Shown: positions 16,324-26,286, counted from the stretch's first letter. The stretch is DNA of 35,476 nucleotides from an uncultured Acidimicrobiaceae bacterium (GCA_903919455.1 CAIXIJ010000075.1:1-35476), one strand, 5' to 3'. Program-made: numbers and translations. The notes: generated from the letters alone by a model not told the origin.

Positions 16324-16329
16324 TATCTA
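16324..16329. promoter_or_regulatory. Symmetric hexamer possibly serving as -10 box in both directions
   Basis: The 19-base gap between pyk (ATG 16316, minus) and the phosphatase gene (ATG 16336, plus) contains TATCTA. Read forward it ends 6 nt before the plus-strand ATG; read on the other strand it is TAGATA, ending 7 nt before the pyk ATG. No other TA-rich hexamer exists in the gap. Neither orientation ends in the consensus T, so strength is uncertain. Confidence 0.45.
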
Positions 16330-16335
16330 GTTGGC

Positions 16336-16953
16336 ATGGAGTTGCTGCTGATACGTCACGGTCTACCAGTTCGCAGAGAAGTGGACGACGGCATTGCCGA
16401 TCCTGAGCTCTCCGCCGCAGGGCTTGCCCAGGCGCAGCACCTCGCCGAATACCTTCAGAGTGAGCCTCTCGATGCGGTGTACGCCAGCCCGCTACAACGT
16501 GCGTTTCAGACCGCCGCACCACTCGCAGCTGCGCGCGGACTGCCTGTGGTGGTGGCCGATGGCGTTGCGGAGTGGGATCGAAACTCTTCCTCATACGTGC
16601 CCATCGAGGAACTCAAGGCGGCTGGTGATCCTCGCTACCTGTCGCTGATGCGCGGCGAATGGACCACCGAGGAGGAGACCCCCGAGCAGTTCAGCGAGCG
16701 CGTCATCAGCACCATCGACGCACTAGTGGATGCGCACAGCGGGCAACGAATCGCCGTGTCGTGCCATGGCGGCACCATCAACGCCTACCTGTCGCATGTG
16801 TTGGGGCTCGCACCGTCGACCGGCTTCTTCTACCCCAACTACACCAGCATCCATCGAGTGATGGCATCGCGCAGTGGGGTGAAGAGCGTGCTCACGATGA
16901 ACGAGACTGCGCATCTGCGTGGCACCGGCCTACCGATCGGATTGATGCAGTGA
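16336..16953 (+). CDS. Histidine phosphatase family protein (phosphoglycerate-mutase-like)
   Basis: 205 residues of the RHG phosphatase branch. LLLIRHGLP at the N-terminus carries the phospho-accepting His, VYASPLQRAFQTA the conserved Arg region, and AVSCHGGTINAYL the second catalytic His. Substrate unknown: the family covers sugar phosphates, nucleotides and cofactor precursors. True cofactor-dependent phosphoglycerate mutases are longer, so a phosphatase is more likely. It overlaps the M18 aminopeptidase start as TGATG. A paralogous gene lies at 30610-31290. Confidence 0.9.
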   Translation: MELLLIRHGLPVRREVDDGIADPELSAAGLAQAQHLAEYLQSEPLDAVYASPLQRAFQTAAPLAAARGLPVVVADGVAEWDRNSSSYVPIEELKAAGDPRYLSLMRGEWTTEEETPEQFSERVISTIDALVDAHSGQRIAVSCHGGTINAYLSHVLGLAPSTGFFYPNYTSIHRVMASRSGVKSVLTMNETAHLRGTGLPIGLMQ

Positions 16954-18215
16954 TGCAACTCGACAACCTCATCTCCTACCTCGATGCCTCGCCGTCACAA
17001 TGGCACGCTGCCGCCACGTCGGCGACACGGCTGGAGTCAGCGGGTTTCACTCGCCTCCCTGTCGAGGGCGAGTGGAGCGCGATCCCATCGAAGGGCTTCG
17101 TGCAACGTGGAGCCGCTGTGGTCGCATGGCATCGGGGGTCCGACGTCGGACCGGTGTCGCCCCTCCGTCTCGTCGGGGCTCACACTGACTCACCGTGCCT
17201 TCGAGTGAAGCCCAATGCCGACGCTGGTGGCTTCGGTTGGAAGCAGCTTTCAGTGGAGGTCTACGGAGGCGTGCTGCTGAACAGTTGGCTCGACCGAGAT
17301 CTTGGCGTTGCCGGCGTCCTGGTGCTGCGAGACGGCACCCACCGTCTCGTCGCAGTACACGAGCCAATCGCTCGGGTGCCGCAACTTGCCATCCACCTCG
17401 ATCGCGATGTGAACGAGCGCGGTGTCGTGCTCGACAAACACCAGCACCTCTCGCCGGTGTGGGGTGTCGGTTACCCCCTCGACGGAGAGTTTCGCGAGTG
17501 GATTGCAGCGACTGCGGGGCTTGCTGGGTCCGATATCGCCACCTGGGACCTCAGCCTTTTCGATTGCACTCGCGCTGCGGTACTCGGCCCTCACGCCGAC
17601 CTTCTGGCAAGTGGCCGCCTCGACAACCAAGCGTCGTGCTGGGCCGCCACCGACGCACTCGCTGCGTCGGTCCAACCGGTTGGCCACACCGCTGTCATCG
17701 CCTTGTTCGATCACGAGGAGGTGGGCTCCGAAAGCATCAGCGGCGCAGCGGGGCCACTGCTGGAGCACGTGCTGGAGCGCCTCGCTCTGGCTACGGGCGC
17801 CACCCGTGCGCAGTTCCTCGCGCAGCTCGCTGCCAGCCGATGCATCTCAGCCGACAACGCTCACAGCGTGCACCCGAACTATCCGGAGCGCCATGAAGCT
17901 GGGCATCGGCCGCTGGTGAACGAGGGTCCGGCCATCAAGCTGAACCACAACCAGCGGTACGCAACATCACCCGACACGGCGGCGTTCGCTCAGGAAGTAT
18001 TCGAAGCGGCCGGCGTGCCGTGGCAGGTGTTCGTCAGTCGCAACAACATGCCGTGCGGTACCACGATTGGCCCGATCACTGCGACGAGGCTCGGCATCGA
18101 AACCGTCGACGTCGGAGTGCCTCAGCTCAGCATGCACTCCGCCCGCGAGCTGTGCGGCACCAAGGACGCGCCGTGGTTGGCAACCGCTCTGCTGGGCTGG
18201 TTCAGCGGCAGCTGA
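16953..18215 (+). CDS. apeB: M18 family aminopeptidase (aspartyl aminopeptidase)
   Basis: Cytosolic dinuclear zinc aminopeptidase removing N-terminal, often acidic, residues. 420 residues. Metal and catalytic residues: H77 in VGAHTDSPCLRVKP, D224 in GRLDNQAS, E255/E256 in FDHEEVGSES, an Asp in ISADNAHSVHPNYP and a late His in QLSMHSARE. Length and order match the family. ATG at 16953 shares its A with the preceding TGA (TGATG); a GTG one codon earlier is possible. Its stop lies 2 bases from the convergent plsC stop. Confidence 0.93.
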   Translation: MQLDNLISYLDASPSQWHAAATSATRLESAGFTRLPVEGEWSAIPSKGFVQRGAAVVAWHRGSDVGPVSPLRLVGAHTDSPCLRVKPNADAGGFGWKQLSVEVYGGVLLNSWLDRDLGVAGVLVLRDGTHRLVAVHEPIARVPQLAIHLDRDVNERGVVLDKHQHLSPVWGVGYPLDGEFREWIAATAGLAGSDIATWDLSLFDCTRAAVLGPHADLLASGRLDNQASCWAATDALAASVQPVGHTAVIALFDHEEVGSESISGAAGPLLEHVLERLALATGATRAQFLAQLAASRCISADNAHSVHPNYPERHEAGHRPLVNEGPAIKLNHNQRYATSPDTAAFAQEVFEAAGVPWQVFVSRNNMPCGTTIGPITATRLGIETVDVGVPQLSMHSARELCGTKDAPWLATALLGWFSGS

Positions 18216-18217
18216 CG

Positions 18218-18898
18218 TCAGTTACCCGAACGGGTCTGGGCCAGATCGAAGAGACGCTGTAGTTCGTTTTGCAGCTGTGATGTGGCTGCTCGCATCGCCT
18301 CGCGCTGTTCTTTCGATGTGCCCGCTGTGGGAACGGTGATCGGCTCGCCAACCATCACGTACAGCTTTCGTGGGTAGATGAACTTTGCCCCCTTGGGCAT
18401 GGCTCGCTCCGAGCCACCGATGCCGACCGGGATGATGGGGGCTCCTGCCTTTGCAGCGATGTATGCAGCACCTTCGAAAAGCGGCTGCACGATGGGCCCG
18501 CTCTTGCGCTCACCCTCGGGAAACAGCACCAGCGGCTCTCCGCCTTCGAGCAGCGAGATGCAGCGCTTCAACGCCTCGCGATCTGCGGAGCCGCGGGTGA
18601 CCGGAAAGCCGCCGAGCAGCGAGAGCAGTTGGCCGAAATACTTATTGCTCCACCACTTGTCGGCACCCATGAAGCGCATACGGCGCCGCGTGACGCCGGA
18701 GCTGATGGGCGTGTCGAGGATGCTGCGGTGCGTAGGAGCGAGAATAAAGGTGCCGGTCGAAGGGATGTGCTCGCCGCCCTCCACCCGCATGCGACACCAC
18801 ACCCTGCAGAAGATCGTCACGATGCTGCGCACCGTGAAATAGCCGATGCGATGCGACCACGTGTCTTGCGAGGCGAGTTCGGTGCGGATCTTGGTCAT
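18218..18898 (-). CDS. plsC: 1-acyl-sn-glycerol-3-phosphate acyltransferase (PlsC-like)
   Basis: Acylates lysophosphatidic acid to phosphatidic acid, or a related acceptor, at the membrane. 226 residues with the acyltransferase blocks: H-x4-D as THRSILDT (H57, D62), GGFPVTRGSADREAL, LVLFPEGERKSG and a late PIIPVGIGGSE. An N-terminal hydrophobic patch (about 20-33) may anchor it. It overlaps the cytidylate kinase stop as ATGA. Coupling of cmk with an acyltransferase gene is seen in other bacteria. The exact acceptor is not certain. Confidence 0.9.
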   Translation of the reverse strand: MTKIRTELASQDTWSHRIGYFTVRSIVTIFCRVWCRMRVEGGEHIPSTGTFILAPTHRSILDTPISSGVTRRRMRFMGADKWWSNKYFGQLLSLLGGFPVTRGSADREALKRCISLLEGGEPLVLFPEGERKSGPIVQPLFEGAAYIAAKAGAPIIPVGIGGSERAMPKGAKFIYPRKLYVMVGEPITVPTAGTSKEQREAMRAATSQLQNELQRLFDLAQTRSGN

Positions 18899-19529
18899 GC
18901 GGACTCCAGGAGACGCAGAATCTGTTCGAGGACTTCCGGGATCGTAAGGCCCGTCGTGTCGACCAGGGTGGACCCATCTGCCTCGGTGAGCGGACTGTCT
19001 GCCCGGTTGCTGTCATGGTGATCACGAGCTGCGATTGCGCGCTCGATCTCATCCACATCACCCCCAGCCTCCGCCACCCTCCGCTCGGCACGCACTCGAG
19101 GCGACGCGGTGAGATACAGCTTCAGTTCAGCATCGGGAAACACCACCGAGCCGATGTCGCGTCCCTCCACGACCCCGCCATCTCGCTCGGTCGCCCACTG
19201 CTGTTGCCGATCGCGCATCTCGGTGCGCACGCCGCTGTTGGCAGCCACCTTGCTGACTGCCGAGGTGACCTCCGCTGTGCGGATGGCTGCGGTGGCGTCG
19301 ACTCCGTCGACGAACACTCCCGCGTCACTGACCTCGAGCACCACCGAGCGCGCCAACGACGCCACGGCCTCAATGTCGTCGAGCAAGAGCCCGTGACGGA
19401 GCGCCGCAAAGGTGACACCGCGATACATGGCGCCAGTGTCGAGATACTCCAATCCGAGCCGAGCAGCCAACGCCCGAGCGATGGTGCTCTTCCCAGCGCC
19501 CGCAGGCCCGTCAATGGCGATGACGCGCA

Positions 19530-19530
<1 letters not shown>
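18895..19530 (-). CDS. cmk: Cytidylate kinase
   Basis: Phosphorylates CMP and dCMP with ATP. 211 residues; P-loop GPAGAGKST (8-16), YLDTGAMYRGV, the Asp-containing GRDIGSVVFPDAELKLYLTA and the lid RAIAARDHHDSNR-type segment are all present. GTG start at 19530, whose G is the last base of the guaB1 stop TAG. Overlaps plsC by 4 bases downstream. CMP kinase before a phospholipid acyltransferase makes sense since CTP activates phosphatidic acid, but this is context only. Confidence 0.95.
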
Positions 19531-21729
<2,199 letters not shown>

Positions 21730-21733
<4 letters not shown>

Positions 21734-22635
21734 ACGGTGATGTGGACCGAGCGCTCGAGGTGCTGAGGTCTGGCGGCCTGGTGGCCATTCCCACCGAGAC
21801 CGTCTACGGCCTCGCTGGCGATGCCACGAACGAGGCAGCCGTGCGGCGCATCTTCGCAGCCAAGGGTCGACCAGCCGACCACCCTCTGATCGTGCACATC
21901 GCGTCAGCCGCACAGCTGTCGGACTGGGCCGACGAGGTTCCCTCTGCCGCTGAGCGACTCGCCTCCACGTGTTGGCCGGGCCCGTTGACGTTGCTGGTGC
22001 CGAAGGCGCGCCATGTGCTGCCCGTCGTCACCGGTGGCCGATCAACTGTTGGCATCCGCGTACCGGCCCACCCGCTCACCGAGGAGTTGCTCACCCGTTT
22101 CGGAGGTGGTCTGGCGGCACCGTCGGCGAATCGCTTCGGGATGGTGAGCCCCACGACTGCGCAGCACGTTCGAGACGATCTGGGCGATGCGGTGGACTTC
22201 GTACTCGACGGAGGTCCGTGCCCCATCGGGGTGGAGAGCACCATCATCGACTGCTCTGTCACTCCACCTCAGATCCTGCGGCCTGGTGGCATTCCCTCCG
22301 AGCAGATCGTGGAGCTACTCGACGGCAACATCGCCGAGGCAAGCGGACCGAGTAGGGCATCGGGAATGCTCGCGTCGCACTACGCGCCGAACGCACGCGT
22401 GCTCCTCGCCGAAGATCGTGCCGAGGCGCTGCAGCTCGCCGCAGACCTCGATCACCCCGAGCTCATCGATCGCACGGCCGACCTTGTGGACTACGCGCAA
22501 CATCTCTACAGCGATCTCCGAGCCGCAGATGCGCGAGGCGCAGGCACCATCGTGGCCGTCCTGCCGCCACCGGCCGGCCTCGGTCATGCCATACGAGATC
22601 GCCTCATGAAGGCGGCAGCTCACCGAGCCGATTGA
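21730..22635 (+). CDS. tsaC: L-threonylcarbamoyladenylate synthase, Sua5 type
   Basis: Makes threonylcarbamoyl-AMP from threonine, bicarbonate and ATP for the universal t6A37 modification of tRNA. 301 residues: the YrdC domain (1-200) shows IPTETVYGLAGDA, KGRPADHPLIVHI and AAPSANRFGMVSPT; a SUA5 domain follows with MLASHYAPNARVLL. This is the long Sua5 form rather than the short TsaC/YrdC. Its last 32 bases overlap, tail to tail, the end of the J-domain gene. Confidence 0.94.
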
Positions 22636-23149
22636 GGTTTGCCACCCACTCATCGCGCACTACCTCAGGGTCGGGTGTGGCATCTGAGTCAACGCTGGCA
22701 ACGGTGATGCTCACCATGGTCGCACCAGCTTCGGGCACCAACTCGAGTCGACACCAACAGAGGGCTGGGTCGTGGAGTAGCGCCTCGAGCACATAGGGCG
22801 GCTCGTCCACCAGCAACTCCCCCATCCAGGTCACCACCACCAGCAACGCCTCGAAGGCCTCCGCCGGTAGCACGTCGATGGTGAACGATGGGGCGTCACG
22901 CTGCACGCCTCGAAGCCGCGACAACGGCGAAGATGGAGGTGGACTCGATGGAATCACGTGTGGCGTCTCGCTCACTACGCCCAGCATCGATGCCGCGCGG
23001 TCGTAGGCGGCGTTCACCGCCTGCATTGCCTGCTCCGATCCCCCGACGTCCGGGTGCACCGTGAGCGCCAGCCGCCTTCTCGCTGCAGCGAGCGTGTCGA
23101 GCGATGCATTCGGCTGCACGCCGAGCAGCCGGTACGGATCGTCAGACAT
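22604..23149 (-). CDS. J-domain (DnaJ-like) protein
   Basis: 181 residues. The N-terminal J-domain (about 4-60) is compact: DPYRLLGVQPNASL then LTVHPDVGGSEQ with the essential HPD at 32-34, so it should stimulate a DnaK-type ATPase. A Ser/Pro-rich linker (about 68-76) leads to an unrecognised C-terminal domain (85-181) with no zinc fingers or classical substrate domain. The ATG at 23149 overlaps the nitroreductase end by 8 bases; the frame open to 23410 is inside that gene. The 3' end overlaps tsaC by 32 bases on the other strand. Confidence 0.82.
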   Translation of the reverse strand: MSDDPYRLLGVQPNASLDTLAAARRRLALTVHPDVGGSEQAMQAVNAAYDRAASMLGVVSETPHVIPSSPPPSSPLSRLRGVQRDAPSFTIDVLPAEAFEALLVVVTWMGELLVDEPPYVLEALLHDPALCWCRLELVPEAGATMVSITVASVDSDATPDPEVVRDEWVANLNRLGELPPS

Positions 23150-23792
23150 CGGGGTCGATGGCCCACCCTGTGGTGGAGCCCCAGTCTTCCTCGAACACCA
23201 CCTCGGCCAACGGCTTGCGCCGCACGGGACCATGCCGTCCGGCAGGTACACCGAGCGTGATGCACGCCGAGAGCGCCACGTCGTCGGGAATGTCGAACAG
23301 CGCCCGCAGTTCGTCTTCCACGGCGGCGTGCCACATGGTGAGAGCGCCTCCGTATCCGAGAGCCCGCGCTGCCAACAGCAGGTTCTGGCATGCCGGGTAG
23401 ACCGATGCACCCTCTGCCGGATTTGCTTTGCGATATCGCACCAGGCACACCAGCACCACCACGGGAATCTCTTCGAAGTGATCTACGTAATGCTGCATCG
23501 TGGCGGCCATGCGAGCCTTCGGACTGTCGGGTTCGTTGCCACTCCCGACGTCGTAGCCGTCAGCGGCGCGCTTTGCCGCCCAACCGGCTCGGAACGACTC
23601 ACCGAGCAGCCGTTTGGCCTCGGTGGCCTTTGATCCGTCTCGAAGGACGAGGTACCTCACCGGCTGGCGATTGCTGCCGCTGGGCGCCCGGGTTGCGTGC
23701 CAGAGGATGGACGACAGGTCGCTGTCGGGGATCGGCTCGGCCGAGTAGCGCCGGATGGTCCTGGTGGTGGCCAGTCCCTCGAGCAGATTCAT
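23142..23792 (-). CDS. Nitroreductase family flavoprotein
   Basis: 216 residues of the FMN-dependent nitroreductase fold. RTIRRYSAEPIPDSDL and RAPSGSNRQPVRYLVL bind the FMN phosphate; ACQNLLLAARALGYGGALT is the central helix. Enzymes of this family reduce nitro groups, quinones or deiodinate substrates with NAD(P)H; the substrate is unknown. It overlaps the enoyl-CoA hydratase stop as ATGA, so a role in the same degradative pathway is possible. Confidence 0.88.
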   Translation of the reverse strand: MNLLEGLATTRTIRRYSAEPIPDSDLSSILWHATRAPSGSNRQPVRYLVLRDGSKATEAKRLLGESFRAGWAAKRAADGYDVGSGNEPDSPKARMAATMQHYVDHFEEIPVVVLVCLVRYRKANPAEGASVYPACQNLLLAARALGYGGALTMWHAAVEDELRALFDIPDDVALSACITLGVPAGRHGPVRRKPLAEVVFEEDWGSTTGWAIDPDV

Positions 23793-24616
23793 CGACCGGT
23801 GAACTTGGGGGTGCGCTTCTCCATGTAGGCAGCGACGCCTTCGCGGAAATCGTCGGTGCGCAGCAGCGGGAGCAATTGCAGGAATACGTGGTGCACGTTC
23901 TGATCGAATGTCTCGGTCTCCGCGGCACGCATCATCCGCTTGATCGCGCGCACTGCCAGAGGCGCATTTGCCGCAATCTCGCCGGCCAACTCACGCACGG
24001 CGTCCTGAAAGTGTTCGGGTTCGACCACATGGTTCACCAGACCGAGTTCGAGCGACTCGGCAGCAGTGAGGGTGCGACCGGTAAAAGCAATCTCGGCAGC
24101 CTTGGCATACCCCACCATGCGTGGCAGGAGCCAGGTTCCGCCGCTTTCGGGCAGGATGCCTCGCTTCGCGAAGCCAGGGTTGAGCTTGGCGTTGCTGCTG
24201 GCAACCCGGATGTCGCAACCCAACGCAACATCGAGGCCATAGCCCGCCGCCCCACCGTTGAGGGCGCAGATGGTGGGCGTGTCGAGGTTGTGCAGCACGG
24301 TGGGCGGTGTGGCGCGCAGGTCGAGTTCGCCGGGAATCCCTTCGCCGCCATTGTCCATCCCGCCCAGTGAGCCCTTTGATGCACCCATCTGTGCGGCCAT
24401 GTCGAGCCCGGCGCAGAACACCTTTCCGGCGCCGGTGAGCACGATGCACCGAACATCGCGATCTCGATCGGCTTGCAGCAGCCGCTCGGTGAGCTGATCG
24501 AGCATCAACCCGGAGATGGTGTTCAAGCGGCCAGGAGCATTCAGCGTGATGGTGGCGACGTGGTCGCTCACCTCGTACAGAACCTCGTCGGCGGGTTGCG
24601 AATCGGCACTCGTCAT
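23789..24616 (-). CDS. Enoyl-CoA hydratase/isomerase family protein
   Basis: 275 residues of crotonase fold. The oxyanion-hole segments are VFCAGLDMAAQM and NGGAAGYGLDVALGCD; NPGFAKRGILPESGGTW carries a catalytic Glu position. A longer-than-usual insertion (ASKGSLGGMDNGGEG) near residue 85-100 covers the active site. Probably works in beta-oxidation or a related CoA-ester pathway; substrate unknown. ATG at 24616 chosen because TACGGT lies 7 nt upstream; the longer frame to 24673 has no support. Confidence 0.9.
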   Translation of the reverse strand: MTSADSQPADEVLYEVSDHVATITLNAPGRLNTISGLMLDQLTERLLQADRDRDVRCIVLTGAGKVFCAGLDMAAQMGASKGSLGGMDNGGEGIPGELDLRATPPTVLHNLDTPTICALNGGAAGYGLDVALGCDIRVASSNAKLNPGFAKRGILPESGGTWLLPRMVGYAKAAEIAFTGRTLTAAESLELGLVNHVVEPEHFQDAVRELAGEIAANAPLAVRAIKRMMRAAETETFDQNVHHVFLQLLPLLRTDDFREGVAAYMEKRTPKFTGR

Positions 24617-24623
24617 GCACCGA

Positions 24624-24629
24624 ACCGTA
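24624..24629 (-). promoter_or_regulatory. Putative -10 box of the enoyl-CoA hydratase operon
   Basis: TACGGT on the minus strand, 7 nt before the ATG at 24616, without a Shine-Dalgarno sequence: leaderless arrangement. Confidence 0.5.
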
Positions 24630-24662
24630 GCCGTGCCGACACATAGGAATCGGGTCCAGTGC

Positions 24663-24692
24663 TTGTCGGTCAAGGGAAAAGTGTCCTAACAT
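24663..24692 (+). promoter_or_regulatory. Putative sigma-70-type promoter of the binding-protein gene
   Basis: TTGTCG (24663-24668), an 18-base spacer and TAACAT (24687-24692) give a reasonable -35/-10 pair. The implied 5' leader is about 50 nt and contains the hairpin at 24711-24733 and a GGGGGAG ribosome binding site. Confidence 0.45.
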
Positions 24693-24710
24693 TCACTTCT
24701 TGCACATCAA

Positions 24711-24733
24711 CAGTGCCGTATCCCGCGGCACTG
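24711..24733 (+). promoter_or_regulatory. Perfect 8-bp inverted repeat in the 5' leader of the binding-protein gene
   Basis: CAGTGCCG (24711-24718) and CGGCACTG (24726-24733) are exact inverted repeats with a 7-base loop, 6 bases before the purine-rich ribosome binding site. It may be an RNA hairpin that stabilises or controls translation of the mRNA, or an operator for a dimeric regulator. No coding sequence overlaps it. Confidence 0.6.
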
Positions 24734-24751
24734 CTCCTAGGGGGAGAAACC

Positions 24752-26140
24752 ATGCAGAAATCCCAGATGCGCCGCGCAAGCGCATTGCTCGTGGGCCTGA
24801 CGCTCGTCGTCGCGGCCTGCGGCTCTGACAGCAGCGAGGGCGGCGCAACCACCGCCGCTACCCAGACCACCGCCGCTACGGAGACCACGGCCGCCGTGGA
24901 AACCACAGCCGCTACGGAGACCACCGTTGCCGCTGGCGGCGACGAGCTCAAGGGCATGAAGGGCACCACGCCGCTCGTGAAGCTGAGCGACGACTTCAAG
25001 ACCGCCCTGCAGGGCACGCCGTCGGGCAAAGGTCTCACCGACTACAACTACGCTGGCGAGACCTACGACGCCATCGTCACCATTGCTCTGGCCGCGGAGA
25101 TCGCCAAGACGGATGGCTCGGCCATGGCCGACCAGATCGTCGGCGTCACCAAGGACGGCGAGAAGTGCACCGACTTCAAGAGCTGCCTCGACATCATCAA
25201 GGCTGACGGCGACCCCGACTATGACGGTCAGTCCGGCCCCATCACGATGAACGGCAACGGCGAGCCCCTCGAGGCCAGCTACGGCATCCTCACCTTCGGT
25301 GCGGGCAACCACCTCGACGACGCGCTCACCACCTACGTCACCGCCTCGGCCCCCGAGTCGGCTGTGAAGCCGCTCACCACCACCGATGTGAAGCGCGACG
25401 GCGACGGCGTGCTCAAGCTCGGCGGCCTCCTGCCCCAGACCGGTTCGCTGGCCTTCCTCGGCGCTCCCGAATTCGCTGGCGCTGAGCTGGCAGTGGCGGA
25501 GATCAACGCTGCCGGTGGCGTGCTGGGCAAGCCGATCGAGTGGTCGCCCGGCGACTCCGGCGACACCAGCACCGACATCGCCAGCCAGACGTCTGACCGT
25601 CTGCTCGGCGAGGGCGTGGATGCCATCATCGGCGCCGCTTCCTCCTCGGTCACCCTCACCGTCATCGACAAGATCACGGCCGCTGGCGTGGTGATGTACT
25701 CGCCCGCCAACACGTCGCTGAAGCTCGTTGACTACCCGGACCACAGCCTGTACTTCCGTGACGCCCCGCCGGACGACCTCCAGGGCAACGTCATCGCCCA
25801 GCTCGTGGTCGACGACGGCAACCAGTCGGCCTACATCCTGGCCCTCGACGACGCCTATGGCACCAGCCTGGCCGACGTGATTGAAGCCGGCCTGAAGGCT
25901 GCTGGCGTGGACGTGCTCGGCAATAAGATCTACGACCCCAAGGCGACGAGCTTCGACGCCGAAGTGGACGAGATTGCTGCAGCCGACCCGGATGCCATCA
26001 TCCTCATCACCTTCGACGAGGGTTCGCGAATCCTCAAGACGATGGTGGAGAAGGGCGTCGGCCCGAGCGCCAAGGCCGTCTACGGCTGCGATGGCAACAT
26101 CGGCAACGCACTCGGCGACAACTTCAACGCCGGCAAGTAA
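24752..26140 (+). CDS. Branched-chain-amino-acid-type ABC transporter substrate-binding lipoprotein, circularly permuted
   Basis: Extracytoplasmic solute receptor for the neighbouring Liv-type transporter. 462 residues: signal peptide with lipobox VVAAC (C23), Thr/Ala linker (24-65), then a block (about 66-205: LKGMKGTTPLVKLSDD, DYNYAGETYDAIV, SGPITMNGNGEP, SYGILTFGAGN) that forms the C-terminal end of canonical LivK-type proteins. A linker (206-219) leads to the canonical N-terminal start (VLKLGGLLPQTGSLAFLG) and the rest of the fold, ending GNALGDNFNAGK. Canonical proteins continue from that point into the LKGMKG block, so the order is circularly permuted. Total length is normal and no domain is lost. 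KCTDFKSC (C139, C145) may form a disulfide. Ligand unknown. RBS GGGGGAG supports the ATG at 24752. Confidence 0.9.
   Translation: MQKSQMRRASALLVGLTLVVAACGSDSSEGGATTAATQTTAATETTAAVETTAATETTVAAGGDELKGMKGTTPLVKLSDDFKTALQGTPSGKGLTDYNYAGETYDAIVTIALAAEIAKTDGSAMADQIVGVTKDGEKCTDFKSCLDIIKADGDPDYDGQSGPITMNGNGEPLEASYGILTFGAGNHLDDALTTYVTASAPESAVKPLTTTDVKRDGDGVLKLGGLLPQTGSLAFLGAPEFAGAELAVAEINAAGGVLGKPIEWSPGDSGDTSTDIASQTSDRLLGEGVDAIIGAASSSVTLTVIDKITAAGVVMYSPANTSLKLVDYPDHSLYFRDAPPDDLQGNVIAQLVVDDGNQSAYILALDDAYGTSLADVIEAGLKAAGVDVLGNKIYDPKATSFDAEVDEIAAADPDAIILITFDEGSRILKTMVEKGVGPSAKAVYGCDGNIGNALGDNFNAGK
24845..24934 (+). repeat. In-gene Thr/Ala-rich linker repeat
   Basis: Encodes residues 32-61 of the binding lipoprotein, repeats of the form TTAAT-E/Q built from near-identical ACC GCC GCT ACG GAG units. 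It is a flexible spacer between the lipid anchor and the binding domain, typical of actinobacterial lipoproteins, and not a separate genetic element. Confidence 0.7.
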
Positions 26141-26148
26141 TTCCCTCT

Positions 26149-26164
26149 CGGATCTTCTGATCCG
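26149..26164 (+). other. Small hairpin ahead of the terminator
   Basis: CGGATC (26149-26154), loop TTCT, GATCCG (26159-26164): a perfect 6-bp stem 9 bases after the binding-protein stop. It may protect the mRNA 3' end or assist the stronger terminator that follows. Confidence 0.4.
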
Positions 26165-26173
26165 TTGAACTGA

Positions 26174-26213
26174 GAAGGCCCCGGGCTTCGGCCCGGGGCC
26201 TTCCTCGTTTTCC
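26174..26213 (+). terminator. Strong intrinsic terminator of the binding-protein gene
   Basis: A perfect 13-bp GC-rich stem (26174-26186 with 26191-26203) with a stable TTCG tetraloop, followed by CTCGTTTT. Clear Rho-independent form, 34 bases after the stop codon. Confidence 0.92.
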
Positions 26214-26235
26214 GACCGAGTGCCACACGCGAAAG

Positions 26236-26271
26236 GGCCCGCCTCCCAGCCATGGGGCCGGAGGGCGGGCC
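26236..26271 (-). terminator. Hairpin terminator of the livHMGF operon
   Basis: GGCCCGCC (26236-26243) pairs with GGCGGGCC (26264-26271), with more pairing toward the loop. On the minus strand it lies 16 bases past the livF stop and is followed by CCTTTCGCG, a short U-tract. It gives the convergent transporter operon its own terminator. Confidence 0.75.
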
Positions 26272-26286
26272 TCGACGAGAATGAAA

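Noticed and set aside
24845-24934. Tandem repeat considered as a CRISPR-like or mobile repeat
   Set aside because: Degenerate codon repeats that encode a protein linker in frame; no spacers and no second copy.
24737-25744. 335-residue minus-strand open frame
   Set aside because: Antisense to the binding protein; Gly-rich low-complexity part is the shadow of the Thr/Ala linker.
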